Shown: positions 9,231-18,225 of the stretch, piece by piece
How positions within the stretch are numbered: position 1 is the first letter of the stretch
How the letters are laid out: every line of letters starts with the position of its first letter
Assembly: GCF_022846615.1 (NCBI RefSeq)
Contig: NZ_AP025637.1
Span: 4,551,001-4,615,000, forward strand
Direction: 5' to 3'
Length of the DNA stretch: 64,000 nt
From: Roseomonas fluvialis
Lineage (GTDB): Bacteria > Pseudomonadota > Alphaproteobacteria > Acetobacterales > Acetobacteraceae
Program-made: the position numbers and the translations under genes
The notes under the pieces: model-generated
Told to the model about the DNA's origin: nothing
What the model saw: only the letters and a program-made list of their open reading frames with translations
Database searches by the model: none

Positions 9231-10499
9231 ATGACGGACGACCGCGCCCCGATCGGCCCACCCTATGCCCGTCAGGCCATGGCCTATGTCCTCGCCGGCG
9301 GCCGCGGGTCGCGGCTGCAGGAACTGACCGACCGGCGCGCCAAGCCCGCCGTGTTCTTCGGCGGCAAGTCGCGCATCATCGATTTCTCGCTGTCGAACGC
9401 GTTGAATTCCGGCATTCGGCGCATCGCGGTGGCCACGCAATACAAGGCGCACAGCCTGATCCGCCACCTCCAGCGCGGCTGGAACTTCCTGCGCCCCGAA
9501 CGCAACGAGACCTTCGACATCCTGCCCGCCAGCCAGCGCGTGGATGAGCGGTCGTGGTACCTCGGCACGGCGGATGCGGTGTTCCAGAACCTCGACATCA
9601 TCGAGGACTACGCGCCGCGCTTCATGGTCATCCTGGCCGGCGACCACATCTACAAAATGGACTACGAAGTGATGCTGGCGCAGCACGTCGCCACCGGTGC
9701 CGACGTGACGGTGGGCTGCTTCGTGCTGCCGCGCACCGAGGCGACCGGCTTCGGTGTCATGCATGTGGACGCGACCGACCGCATCACCGATTTCGTCGAG
9801 AAGCCCGCCGACCCGCCCGGCATCCCTGGCGAACCCGACAAGGCACTGGCGTCGATGGGCATCTATGTCTTCGACACGCGCTTCCTGTCGGAACAGTTGC
9901 AGCGCGACCATGACGAAGCGGGGTCCACGCATGATTTCGGCAAGGACCTGATCCCGCACATCGTCAAGCATGGCCGCGCCTTCGCCCACCGCTTTGAGAA
10001 ATCCTGCGTCCGGTCGGGTGCGGAGACCTCGCTGTACTGGCGCGATGTCGGCACGGTCGATGCCTATTGGCAGGCGAACATCGACCTGACGGAGATCGTT
10101 CCCGACCTCGACATCTACGACCGCGCCTGGCCGATCTGGACACATGCCGAGGTCACGCCGCCCGCGAAGTTTGTGCACGACATCGACGGGCGGCGCGGCG
10201 AGGCGATCTCCTCCCTTGTCTCCGGTGGCTGCATCGTCTCCGGAGCCATGGTGCGGCACTCGCTGCTGTCCACCGGGACGCATGTGCATTCCTACGCCAT
10301 GCTGGACGGCGCGGTGGTCCTGCCTGGTGTCGACATCGGCCGCGGCGCGCGGCTGACCAGGGTGGTGGTGGATCGTGGCGTGCGTATTCCCGCGGGCCTC
10401 GTGGTCGGCGAGGACCCCGAAGCCGACGAGGCCCGCTTCCGGCGGACCGACACTGGTGTCTGCCTGATCACGCAGCCAATGCTCGACCGGCTGGACTGA
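9231..10499 (+). CDS. glgC: Glucose-1-phosphate adenylyltransferase (ADP-glucose pyrophosphorylase)
   Basis: Makes ADP-glucose from ATP and glucose-1-phosphate, the committed step of glycogen synthesis; 422 aa. Seen are the nucleotide-binding N-terminus ([20 protein letters not shown]), the [14 protein letters not shown] segment, the [12 protein letters not shown] active-site region and a C-terminal left-handed beta-helix with hexapeptide-like repeats ([20 protein letters not shown]). The start at 9231 is supported by GGGAGAGA at 9221-9228. Allosteric residues cannot be judged by eye. It sits 25 bases after glgB and 7 bases before glgA. Confidence 0.97.
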   Translation: MTDDRAPIGPPYARQAMAYVLAGGRGSRLQELTDRRAKPAVFFGGKSRIIDFSLSNALNSGIRRIAVATQYKAHSLIRHLQRGWNFLRPERNETFDILPASQRVDERSWYLGTADAVFQNLDIIEDYAPRFMVILAGDHIYKMDYEVMLAQHVATGADVTVGCFVLPRTEATGFGVMHVDATDRITDFVEKPADPPGIPGEPDKALASMGIYVFDTRFLSEQLQRDHDEAGSTHDFGKDLIPHIVKHGRAFAHRFEKSCVRSGAETSLYWRDVGTVDAYWQANIDLTEIVPDLDIYDRAWPIWTHAEVTPPAKFVHDIDGRRGEAISSLVSGGCIVSGAMVRHSLLSTGTHVHSYAMLDGAVVLPGVDIGRGARLTRVVVDRGVRIPAGLVVGEDPEADEARFRRTDTGVCLITQPMLDRLD

Positions 10500-10506
10500 G
10501 CGCAGG

Positions 10507-11925
10507 GTGAAGGTCCTTGCGGTCGCTTCGGAGGCCTATCCGCTGGTCAAGACCGGCGGCCTCGCCGATGCCGTCGGCGCGCTGCCGGGCGCGCTGGCAA
10601 CCGAGGGCGTGCACGTCACGACATTGATCCCGGCCTATCGCTCGCTGCGCGGCACCTTCGCGCGCGGCCGCGTGGTGCTGGACCTGCCCGACCTGTTCGG
10701 CGGCGCCGCCCGCATCCGTGAGGCGCGCGGCATCCTCGCCCTCGACGCGCCGCACCTGTTCGACCGCCCGGGCGGTCCCTATGTCGCGCCGGGCGGCGGC
10801 GAATGGGGGGACAACGCGATCCGGTTCGCCGCCCTCGGCCGTGCGGCGACGCTTCTCGCGCTCTCGCTCGGCGTCGATGCGGTTCATGCGCATGACTGGC
10901 AGGCAGGGCTGGTGCCGGCGTATCTGCGCTTCGCGCCGCGGCGCATCCCGTGCCTCTTTACCATTCACAACCTAGCCTACCAGGGAAAGTTCCCGGCGTC
11001 GGTGTTTCCCGCCCTCGGCCTCCCCGGCGCGGCCTTCGCGCGCGAGGGGCTGGAATACTACGGCGCCGTCGGCTTCCTGAAGGCGGGGCTGTGGTTCGCG
11101 GACGCGATCAACACCGTCTCGCCGAGCTACGCCGAGGAGATCCTGACGCCGGAGGGTGGCATGGGGCTCGATGGCCTTCTGCGCGGGCGCGCGCGTGACC
11201 TGCACGGCATCCTGAACGGGCTCGATGTCGCGGACTGGGATCCGCAGTCGGATGCCGCGCTTGCCGCGACATTCTCGGCCGACGATCCCGCGCCGCGCGC
11301 GGCGAACAAGGCGGCGCTGCAGGCGCGCTTCGGCCTCGCGGTCGACCCCGCCGCGCCGCTCGTCGCCTTCGTCGGGCGGCTGGCGTGGCAGAAGGGCGCG
11401 GACCTGCTGCTCGATGCGGCATATACGCTGATGGACCACGGCGCGCAGTTGGCGCTGCTGGGGTCCGGCGAAGCGCCGATCGAACACGCCTGCCGCAGCT
11501 TCGCCGCGATGCATGCCGGGCGTGCGGGCGCCTTCATCGGATTCGACGAAGGCCTTGCGCGTCTGGTCTATGGCGGAGCGGATATGCTGGTAGTGCCATC
11601 GCGCTTCGAACCCTGCGGATTGGCGCAGCTAGCCGCGTTGCGCTACGGCGCGGTGCCGGTCGTCGCGCGCACCGGCGGGCTGGGCGATACGGTGATCGAT
11701 GCGAGCCCGATGGCGCTGGCGGCGCACTGCGCGACCGGCGTGCAGGTCGCACCCGGCCGCGCGGATGCGCTGGCAGCCGGGCTGCGACGTGCGCTGGCGC
11801 TGTTCGGCGACGCGCCAGCCTGGCGCATGATCCAGGCGAATGGCCTCGCGACCGACGTGTCGTGGGGTCCGTCGGCCGGGCGCTATGCCACACTGCTCAA
11901 GGGTCTGGCTTCGCGGCATGGATGA
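10507..11925 (+). CDS. glgA: Glycogen synthase (ADP-glucose type, GT5)
   Basis: Extends alpha-1,4-glucan chains from ADP-glucose; 472 aa, typical of bacterial GlgA. The start is a GTG giving MKVLAVASEAYPLVKTGGLAD, with the diagnostic Lys-Thr-Gly-Gly substrate loop (KTGGLADAVGALP) near residue 15. The C-terminal half has the GT-B retaining motif (VPSRFEPCGLAQLAALRYG, with the conserved Glu) and a nucleotide site (FVGRLAWQKGADLL). The start follows the glgC stop by 7 bases and the end overlaps the glgX-malQ start by 8 bases, so all five genes should be co-transcribed. Confidence 0.97.
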   Translation: MKVLAVASEAYPLVKTGGLADAVGALPGALATEGVHVTTLIPAYRSLRGTFARGRVVLDLPDLFGGAARIREARGILALDAPHLFDRPGGPYVAPGGGEWGDNAIRFAALGRAATLLALSLGVDAVHAHDWQAGLVPAYLRFAPRRIPCLFTIHNLAYQGKFPASVFPALGLPGAAFAREGLEYYGAVGFLKAGLWFADAINTVSPSYAEEILTPEGGMGLDGLLRGRARDLHGILNGLDVADWDPQSDAALAATFSADDPAPRAANKAALQARFGLAVDPAAPLVAFVGRLAWQKGADLLLDAAYTLMDHGAQLALLGSGEAPIEHACRSFAAMHAGRAGAFIGFDEGLARLVYGGADMLVVPSRFEPCGLAQLAALRYGAVPVVARTGGLGDTVIDASPMALAAHCATGVQVAPGRADALAAGLRRALALFGDAPAWRMIQANGLATDVSWGPSAGRYATLLKGLASRHG

Positions 11926-14900
11926 TGGTGCGGCGGAGCCACTCGGCGTTCATCTGACGGCCGAGGGCGCCAGCATCGCCATTCCGGCGCCTGGTGCCGA
12001 CGCCGTGGAATTCTGCCTGTTCGACCAGGCCGGTGCGCGCGAGGTCGGCCGCTGGCGCCTGCCGGGACGCACCGGCGATGTCTTTCACGGCATGCTGCGC
12101 GGCGTCGTGCAGGGCGCCCGCTACGGGCTGCGTGCGCACGGCCCCGCGTCGGAGCGTTTCGATCCATCCAAGCTGCTGCTCGACCCCTGGGCGCGGGCGA
12201 TCGATCGTCCCTTCGCGACGCACGACACGCTCCTGGTGCCCGGCGCGGACAGCTCAGCGGCCATGCCCAAAGTGGTGCTCGTGGCGCCCTTGCCGCCGGC
12301 GCCGGCGCCGCCGCCCTGCCCCGGCCCGCGTGTGATCTACGAACTGCATGTGCGCGGCTTCACGCGCAGCCATCCCGACATACCCGACGCAATCCGCGGC
12401 ACCTTCGCGGGCCTTGCGCATCCGGCCGCCATCGCACATTTGCGGCGCCTTGGCGTTACCCATGTTGAACTCATGCCCACCGCCGCCTGGGTCGATGAAC
12501 CGCAGCTGGCGCCGCTCGGACTGACCAACGCCTGGGGCTACAATCCGGTCGCGTGGCTCGCGCCGGACCCGCGGCTCGCGCCCGGTGGCATGGCGGAAGT
12601 GCGCGCCGCCGTCGCCGCGCTGGCCGAGGCCGGGATCGGCACCATCTTGGATGTCGTGCTGAACCATTCGGGCGAGGGCGATGCACAGGGGCCCACGCTA
12701 TCCTTGCGTGGTCTCGGCGACGCCGCCTGGTATCGCACCGATACGCAGGGCCGCTACGTGAACGACAGCGGCTGTGGCCATGCATTGGCGCTCGACCAGG
12801 CCTGGCCGCTGCGCCTCGCGATGGATGCGATGCGCCACTGGGTCGGCCAAGCCGGGCTGGCCGGGCTGCGGCTCGACCTCGCGACCACGCTCGGACGCCG
12901 CGCGAACGGCTTCGACCCGCAGGCCCCATTGCTGCAGGCGATGCGCCAGGACCCGTTGCTGCGCGACCGCTGGATCATCGCCGAGCCGTGGGATGTCGGC
13001 CATGGCGGGTATCGGCTGGGCGCCTTCCCGCCAGGCTGGGGCGAGTGGAACGACCGCTTCCGCGACAGCATTCGCCGCTTCTGGCGCGGCGATGTCGGAA
13101 GCCTCGGCGATGCGGCGACGCGCTTGGCCGGGTCGCGCGACGTCTTCGGCACGCGCCCCGCGACCGACAGCATCAACTTCGTCACGGCCCATGACGGCTT
13201 CACGCTGGCCGACCTGGTCAGCCATGCGCAGAAGCACAACACGGCGAATGGCGAGGAGAACCGCGACGGCACCAACGACAACCTCTCCTGGAACCACGGC
13301 ATCGAGGGCGCGAGCGACGATCCCGACATCACGGCGCGCCGCAAGGCGGATGTCCGCGCGCTTCTGGCGACGCTGCTCGCCGCGCGCGGCACGCCGATGC
13401 TCTCGATGGGCGACGAGGCCGGGCGCAGCCAGCTGGGCAACAACAACGCCTGGTGCCAGGACAATGCGACGACCTGGTTCGACTGGACCGCGGCCGACGA
13501 GGCGCTGGTCGACTTCACCGCGCGGCTGGTCTCGCTGCGGCGCGCACATCCCGCGCTGTCGGGCACGGCACCGCTGACCGGCACGCCCGATGCGACCGGC
13601 GCGCCCGACCTGCGTTGGCTGCGCCTGGACGGCAGTCCGATGACCTCGGAGGACTGGACCAACCCCGGATCGCGCAGCGTGGTCATGGTGCTGCAGTCCG
13701 GCGAGACGCGGGCGCTGGTGGCCCTGCACGGCGGCGACGACAGCGCGACGCTGACGCTGCCGGAAGGCACCTGGCGCCTGCTTGCCGACAGCGCCGATCC
13801 CGCGCGCGACACCGCCCCAGGCAAGTCTGTCCCGCTGGCACCGCGCTCCGTCGCGTGGTTCACCGCGATGCCGAACGCGCCGCGCGCGCCCGCCGCGCCG
13901 GATCGAGCGTTGCTGGCCGAACTGTCGACCGCTGCGGGTATCGCGACGCAGTGGCACGATATCGATGGCGCACGTCATGCGGTTCCCGAGGCGACATTGC
14001 GCGCGGTGCTCGCCGCGCTTGATCTGCCGGCAGAGACCACCGCCCAGGCGCGCGACAGCCTGGCGCGACGTCGCGCGGCGCCGCGGAGCGCAAACGTCGA
14101 TCCCGGGCAGTGCCACGACGCTCCGGCGGGTCGACGCTTCGGCGTCGCCGCGCAGCTGTTTGCGCTGCGCCACGACGTCGACCAGGGCATCGGCGACTAC
14201 ACCGCGCTCGCGATGCTGGCGCGCGGCGCGGCGGCACACGGCGCTGCACTGGTCGGCCTTAGCCCGCCGCATGCCCTGATGCCGACGGAGCGGGAACGCG
14301 CCAGCCCCTACCAGCCCTCGGATCGCCGCTTCCTCGAACCCGTGCTGCTCGATGTGACGGCGCTGCCCATGGTCGGCGACGCACCGGCCGTCCGGGCCGC
14401 GCTGGACCGCCACGCAGCGGTTTTCGCCGCGCTGCGCGCCGGTACGCTGGTCGACTACCCGGCCACATGGGCTGCCAAGCGCGCCGTGCTCGATGCCGCG
14501 GTCGCAGCCTTGCCGCGCGACCATGCCGAATTCACAGCGTTCCGCGGGGAGGGCGGCACCGCGCTCGAGGATTTCGCAGCCTTCGCCGTCCTGGCCGAGC
14601 GCTTCGGACCGCGCGACTGGCCGGCCGGCCATGCGCATCCCGACGACACCGCGATGGCGAGTCTGCGGGCGAGTGCTTCGGATGCGCTGCGCTTTCACAC
14701 GGCGCTGCAATGGATGTGCGACCGTCAGCTTGGTGCTGCCGCCGCGGCGGGGCCGGGGCTATACCGCGACCTCGCGGTCGGTGCCGCGCCTGACGGCGCC
14801 GAGGTGTGGTCCCAACCCGGCGCGTTCCTGCGCGGTTTCTCGATCGGCGCCCCGCCCGACCCCTTCGCGGCCGATGGGCAGGTGTGGGGCCTGCCGGTAC

Positions 14901-15679
14901 CGCATCCGCACGTTTCGGAGGCCACGCGGCATGGCGGCTTCGCCACGCTGCTGCGCGCCAACATGCGCCACGCACGCGCGCTGCGGCTCGACCACGCGAT
15001 GGGTCTCGAGCGGCTGTTCATCGTGCCCGAGGGCGCACGCGCCAACGAGGGCTGCTACCTGCATTGCGACGGATCGGGGATGCTTGCGACGCTGGCGCGG
15101 GAAAGCCGCGCCGCGGCGTGCGCTGTGGTTGGCGAGGCGCTCGGCACCGTGCCGGAGGGTTTCGCGGATCGGCTCGCGGCAGCGCGTGTGCTGGCGTATC
15201 GCGTGCTCTGGTTCGAGCGCGACGGCCATGGCTTCCGCGCTCCCGCCGACTGGCCCGCGCTGGCCGCGGCCTGCGTGTCCACCCACGACCTCGCAACGCT
15301 CGCCGGCTGGTGGACCGGCGCCGATCTCGAAGAACGCGCGGCGCTGGGATTGTTGGCGCCGGCCGCAGCGCAGACATCCCTCGACGTGCGCGCGCGGGAG
15401 CGCGAGGCGCTCGCCGCGGCCTGCGGCATCGCAGCCGGCAGCTTCGGCCCGGAAACGGCAGCAGCCGTCCACCGCTTTGTCGCCGCGACGCCGAGCCGCA
15501 TGATGCTCGTGCAGGCCGAGGACCTTGCCGGCGAGCGGATCGGTGTAAACCTGCCCGGCACCGACCGCGAACGCCCGAACTGGCGCCGGCGCCTGCCGAT
15601 GGCGGCGGATCGGCTGTTCGACGGCGACAGCGCGCCTGCCGTGCTTGCCGCGATCCTGGCGCAGCGCGGCGCTGGCTGA
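11918..15679 (+). CDS. Fused glycogen debranching enzyme GlgX / 4-alpha-glucanotransferase MalQ
   Basis: A single 1253-aa reading frame with two enzymes in series. Residues 1 to about 650 are a GlgX/isoamylase-type debranching enzyme: CBM48 start, GH13 barrel with nucleophile Asp320 (LRLDLATTLG), acid/base Glu356 (IIAEPWDVG) and Asp426 (VTAHDGFTLAD), and the GlgX-specific HNTANGEENRDGTNDN stretch. Residues ~680-1253 are a GH77 amylomaltase with Asp1025 (LRLDHAMGLERL), Glu1073 (VVGEALGTVP) and Asp1124 (STHDLATLAGWW). No stop or frameshift breaks the joint, which is an Ala/Pro-rich stretch near residues 645-665. GlgX removes the short branch stubs left by phosphorylase; MalQ would disproportionate the released maltodextrins. 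It overlaps glgA by 8 bases. Confidence 0.93.
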   Translation: MDDGAAEPLGVHLTAEGASIAIPAPGADAVEFCLFDQAGAREVGRWRLPGRTGDVFHGMLRGVVQGARYGLRAHGPASERFDPSKLLLDPWARAIDRPFATHDTLLVPGADSSAAMPKVVLVAPLPPAPAPPPCPGPRVIYELHVRGFTRSHPDIPDAIRGTFAGLAHPAAIAHLRRLGVTHVELMPTAAWVDEPQLAPLGLTNAWGYNPVAWLAPDPRLAPGGMAEVRAAVAALAEAGIGTILDVVLNHSGEGDAQGPTLSLRGLGDAAWYRTDTQGRYVNDSGCGHALALDQAWPLRLAMDAMRHWVGQAGLAGLRLDLATTLGRRANGFDPQAPLLQAMRQDPLLRDRWIIAEPWDVGHGGYRLGAFPPGWGEWNDRFRDSIRRFWRGDVGSLGDAATRLAGSRDVFGTRPATDSINFVTAHDGFTLADLVSHAQKHNTANGEENRDGTNDNLSWNHGIEGASDDPDITARRKADVRALLATLLAARGTPMLSMGDEAGRSQLGNNNAWCQDNATTWFDWTAADEALVDFTARLVSLRRAHPALSGTAPLTGTPDATGAPDLRWLRLDGSPMTSEDWTNPGSRSVVMVLQSGETRALVALHGGDDSATLTLPEGTWRLLADSADPARDTAPGKSVPLAPRSVAWFTAMPNAPRAPAAPDRALLAELSTAAGIATQWHDIDGARHAVPEATLRAVLAALDLPAETTAQARDSLARRRAAPRSANVDPGQCHDAPAGRRFGVAAQLFALRHDVDQGIGDYTALAMLARGAAAHGAALVGLSPPHALMPTERERASPYQPSDRRFLEPVLLDVTALPMVGDAPAVRAALDRHAAVFAALRAGTLVDYPATWAAKRAVLDAAVAALPRDHAEFTAFRGEGGTALEDFAAFAVLAERFGPRDWPAGHAHPDDTAMASLRASASDALRFHTALQWMCDRQLGAAAAAGPGLYRDLAVGAAPDGAEVWSQPGAFLRGFSIGAPPDPFAADGQVWGLPVPHPHVSEATRHGGFATLLRANMRHARALRLDHAMGLERLFIVPEGARANEGCYLHCDGSGMLATLARESRAAACAVVGEALGTVPEGFADRLAAARVLAYRVLWFERDGHGFRAPADWPALAAACVSTHDLATLAGWWTGADLEERAALGLLAPAAAQTSLDVRAREREALAAACGIAAGSFGPETAAAVHRFVAATPSRMMLVQAEDLAGERIGVNLPGTDRERPNWRRRLPMAADRLFDGDSAPAVLAAILAQRGAG

Positions 15680-15721
15680 CGCCTTGTCCGGGCAGACGGC
15701 AGCGGCCCGTCGGAAAACGCG

Positions 15722-18010
15722 CTAACGCGCCGCGTGGATCGCCTTCCAGACCTTCATCGGCGTGACAGGCATGTCGATCCCATCGATGCCGAGCGGTGCA
15801 AGCGCATCGAGCACCGCATGCATCACCGTTTGCGGTGCACCGATGCAACCCGCCTGGCCGGAGCCCTTCACGCCCAACCGATTCGAGGCGGTCGGCACCT
15901 CGATGCAGGTGATATCGAGCGGCGGCAGGTCCGTCGCACGCGGCAGGCAGTAATCCATCAGCGACGCCGTCAGGATCTGGCCGGACTCCGGGTCATGGAC
16001 GATCTCCTCGAGCATCGCCTGGCCGATGCCCTGCGCCAGGCCGCCCTGCACCTGGCCGATCGTGAGCATCGGGTTCAACAGACGCCCGTAGTCGTCCACC
16101 GCGGTGTAGCGTAGCAGGTGCACCTGGCCTGTCTCGGGATCGACCTCGACCTCCGCCACCTGGCAGCCATTGGGGAAGGTGACCAGGTCGAGGTCGCTGT
16201 CGACCTCTGCGTCAAGGGCACCGGGCGCCTCCCGCGCCAGGTCGAGAAGGCCCACGCCGCGGCCGGCCGGGTCGTCGGCCAGGCAGAAACGGCCCTCGGC
16301 GAAGCGCAAGGACGCCTCGGGCGCCTGCAGCAACTGCGCCGCCAGCGCCCGTGCCTTGCCCAGCATCGCATCGATCGCCCGCACCATCGCCTCGCCGCCC
16401 ATGTGCAGCGACCGCGCGCCGCCATGGCCGTGGCCGCGCGCGACATCGCGCGTATCGGCCTGCACCAAGCGGAACACTTCGATGGGAAGGCCGAGGAGGT
16501 CGGCGGCGACCTGCGGGAAGCTGGTCTCGTGCCCCTGCCCATTCGACTGCGTGCCGACTGCGAGGGCCACGGTGCCATCCGCGGCAAAGCGCACCGCGGC
16601 CCATTCGCCGGGTGCGCCGCGCGAGGTCTCCAGGAAGCAGGCGATGCCGAGGCCACGCAACATGCCCCGCGCCTCGGAGGCCGCGCGGCGTTGCGCGAAT
16701 CCGGCGATGTCCGCCGCATCCGCCGCGCGGTCCAGGTTGGCGCGAAACTCACCGCAGTCGATGTTCATGCCCATCGCCGTGCGATGCGGGAAGGTGGCGA
16801 TCAGGTTGCGCCGGCGCAGCTCTGTCGCATCGATCCCCGTGCGCCGCGCCGCAAGGTCGACCAAGCGCTCGATGATGTAGTTAGCTTCCGGCTTGCCGGC
16901 GCCACGATACGCGTCGATCGGCACGGTGTTGGTGAAGGCGCCGCGCACATCCATGAAGACGGCGGGGATGTCGTACAGCCCGCCCATCGACGTGCCCGGC
17001 GAATTGGTCGAACTGCCCGGTCCGCTGGCCGACAGATACGCTCCCATGTTCGCGACGGTGTCGGCACGCAGCGCGAGGAAGCGGCCATCGGCATCGAGCG
17101 CCAGGCGTGCCGTCGTGCGGTTGTCCCGGCCATGCACGGTCGAGACGAAATCCTCCGTCCGGTCGGATACCCACCGCACCGGGCGGCCGAGCCGGCGCGC
17201 GGCGAGCATGGCCAGCGCGTAGTCGGGGAAGATGAAGTTCTTGGCACCGAAGCCGCCGCCGACATCGGGCGCCACGACACGGATCCGCGCCGGCGCCACG
17301 CCGAGCACGGTGGCGAGCTGGTCGCGCATGGCGTGCACGCCCTGGCCTGTCACCTGCAGTAGGAAGGTCTGCGTCACAGCGTCGAACCGCGCGATGGCGG
17401 CCCGCGGCTCCAGCGCCGCAGCGGTGACGCGGTTGTTCACCAGGTCGATCGCGACGATGGTGTCTGCCTGCGCGAAGGCGGCATCGACCGCCGCCGCATC
17501 GCCCTTCTGGAAGCGGAAGGCGAGGTTGCCGGGTGCGTCCTCCCAGAGCAGCGGCGCGGCAGGCAAGAGCGCGGCGGCGCCATCGGTGACGGCCGCCAGC
17601 GTTTCGTAGTCGACCACAATCGCCTCGGAGGCGTCGCGCGCCTGCGCTGCGGTATCGGCCACCACGAAGGCCACGGGGTCGCCGACATGGCGCACGCGAT
17701 GCTCGGCGAGGGCCGGGCGCGGGGGGATGATCAGCGGGGCGAGCGTCGCGACTTTGGCGACACAGGGCAGCGGATGGAGGCCCTCCGCACGCAGCTCGGC
17801 CGCGGTCAGCACATCGCGGACCCCCGGCATGGAGCGCGCCGCCGTGACATCGATGGCGACGATCCGCGCATGGGCATGGGGCGAACGCAGCACGGCAGCG
17901 TGCAGGGCATCTCGCGCATCCAAATCCTCGACGAAATGGCCCTGGCCGCGCAGGAAGCGGTCATCCTCGACGCGCCGCCGCGACAGGCCTCGCTGCATGA
18001 GCGTCGTCAT
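15722..18010 (-). CDS. Xanthine dehydrogenase-family molybdopterin-binding subunit (CoxL-like, form II)
   Basis: Molybdenum hydroxylase large subunit, 762 aa, full length. The N-terminal a/b hammerhead (FLRGQGHFVEDL, ~residues 18-29) and the molybdopterin-binding segments VVAPDVGGGFGAKN and YRGAGKPEANYIIERLVD are clear; the AYRGAGKPEA loop is of the form II type and not the CO-dehydrogenase AYxCSFR loop. Near the C-terminus the normally Gly-Glu-Ala-Gly loop reads VKGSGQAGCIGAP, so the catalytic-base position is Gln719 instead of Glu. No FAD or [2Fe-2S] subunit gene lies beside it. The start chosen is ATG at 18010, which begins the alignable region; in-frame ATGs further up (to 18241) overlap the divergent gene. 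Substrate unknown. Confidence 0.85.
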   Translation of the reverse strand: MTTLMQRGLSRRRVEDDRFLRGQGHFVEDLDARDALHAAVLRSPHAHARIVAIDVTAARSMPGVRDVLTAAELRAEGLHPLPCVAKVATLAPLIIPPRPALAEHRVRHVGDPVAFVVADTAAQARDASEAIVVDYETLAAVTDGAAALLPAAPLLWEDAPGNLAFRFQKGDAAAVDAAFAQADTIVAIDLVNNRVTAAALEPRAAIARFDAVTQTFLLQVTGQGVHAMRDQLATVLGVAPARIRVVAPDVGGGFGAKNFIFPDYALAMLAARRLGRPVRWVSDRTEDFVSTVHGRDNRTTARLALDADGRFLALRADTVANMGAYLSASGPGSSTNSPGTSMGGLYDIPAVFMDVRGAFTNTVPIDAYRGAGKPEANYIIERLVDLAARRTGIDATELRRRNLIATFPHRTAMGMNIDCGEFRANLDRAADAADIAGFAQRRAASEARGMLRGLGIACFLETSRGAPGEWAAVRFAADGTVALAVGTQSNGQGHETSFPQVAADLLGLPIEVFRLVQADTRDVARGHGHGGARSLHMGGEAMVRAIDAMLGKARALAAQLLQAPEASLRFAEGRFCLADDPAGRGVGLLDLAREAPGALDAEVDSDLDLVTFPNGCQVAEVEVDPETGQVHLLRYTAVDDYGRLLNPMLTIGQVQGGLAQGIGQAMLEEIVHDPESGQILTASLMDYCLPRATDLPPLDITCIEVPTASNRLGVKGSGQAGCIGAPQTVMHAVLDALAPLGIDGIDMPVTPMKVWKAIHAAR

Positions 18011-18143
18011 GGCCGCGCACCGGCGGCGCAGTACATGCCGCATTGCGGTTCGGTGCTTGCGCGGCGGCTGCCCGTGATGGTCACGCTGGGTGCTCCTGCT
18101 GGTGGCGCATGCGGCGCCGGTACAGCATGCCACGGCCGCGGGC

Positions 18144-18175
18144 GTATGCCAGCCGCGCGCGCAAGTCTGGCATAC
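18144..18175. promoter_or_regulatory. Candidate operator: 9-bp inverted repeat between divergent genes
   Basis: GTATGCCAG (18144-18152) is repeated as its exact reverse complement CTGGCATAC (18167-18175) with a 14-base gap, so the arm centres are about two helical turns apart. A related half-site, GCATGCCAC, lies just upstream at about 18126. It sits in the 215-base gap between the divergent hydroxylase and binding-protein genes, about 50 bases from the start of the latter. This is the geometry expected of a dimeric regulator, but no regulator gene is adjacent and the protein is not identified. Confidence 0.4.
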
Positions 18176-18225
18176 CCGCGCCAGGCTGCTAGTCTTTCCG
18201 GCAAACACGGGCGGAGGATGCGCGA

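Noticed and set aside
12698..14710. A 670-codon open frame on the minus strand
   Set aside because: Antisense to the glgX-malQ gene, Arg/His/Gln-rich with no family features; a typical by-product of very high GC content.
15695..15711. GACGG...CCGTC hairpin between the convergent glgX-malQ and hydroxylase genes, as a terminator
   Set aside because: Five-base stem with no T-run on either strand; too weak to list.
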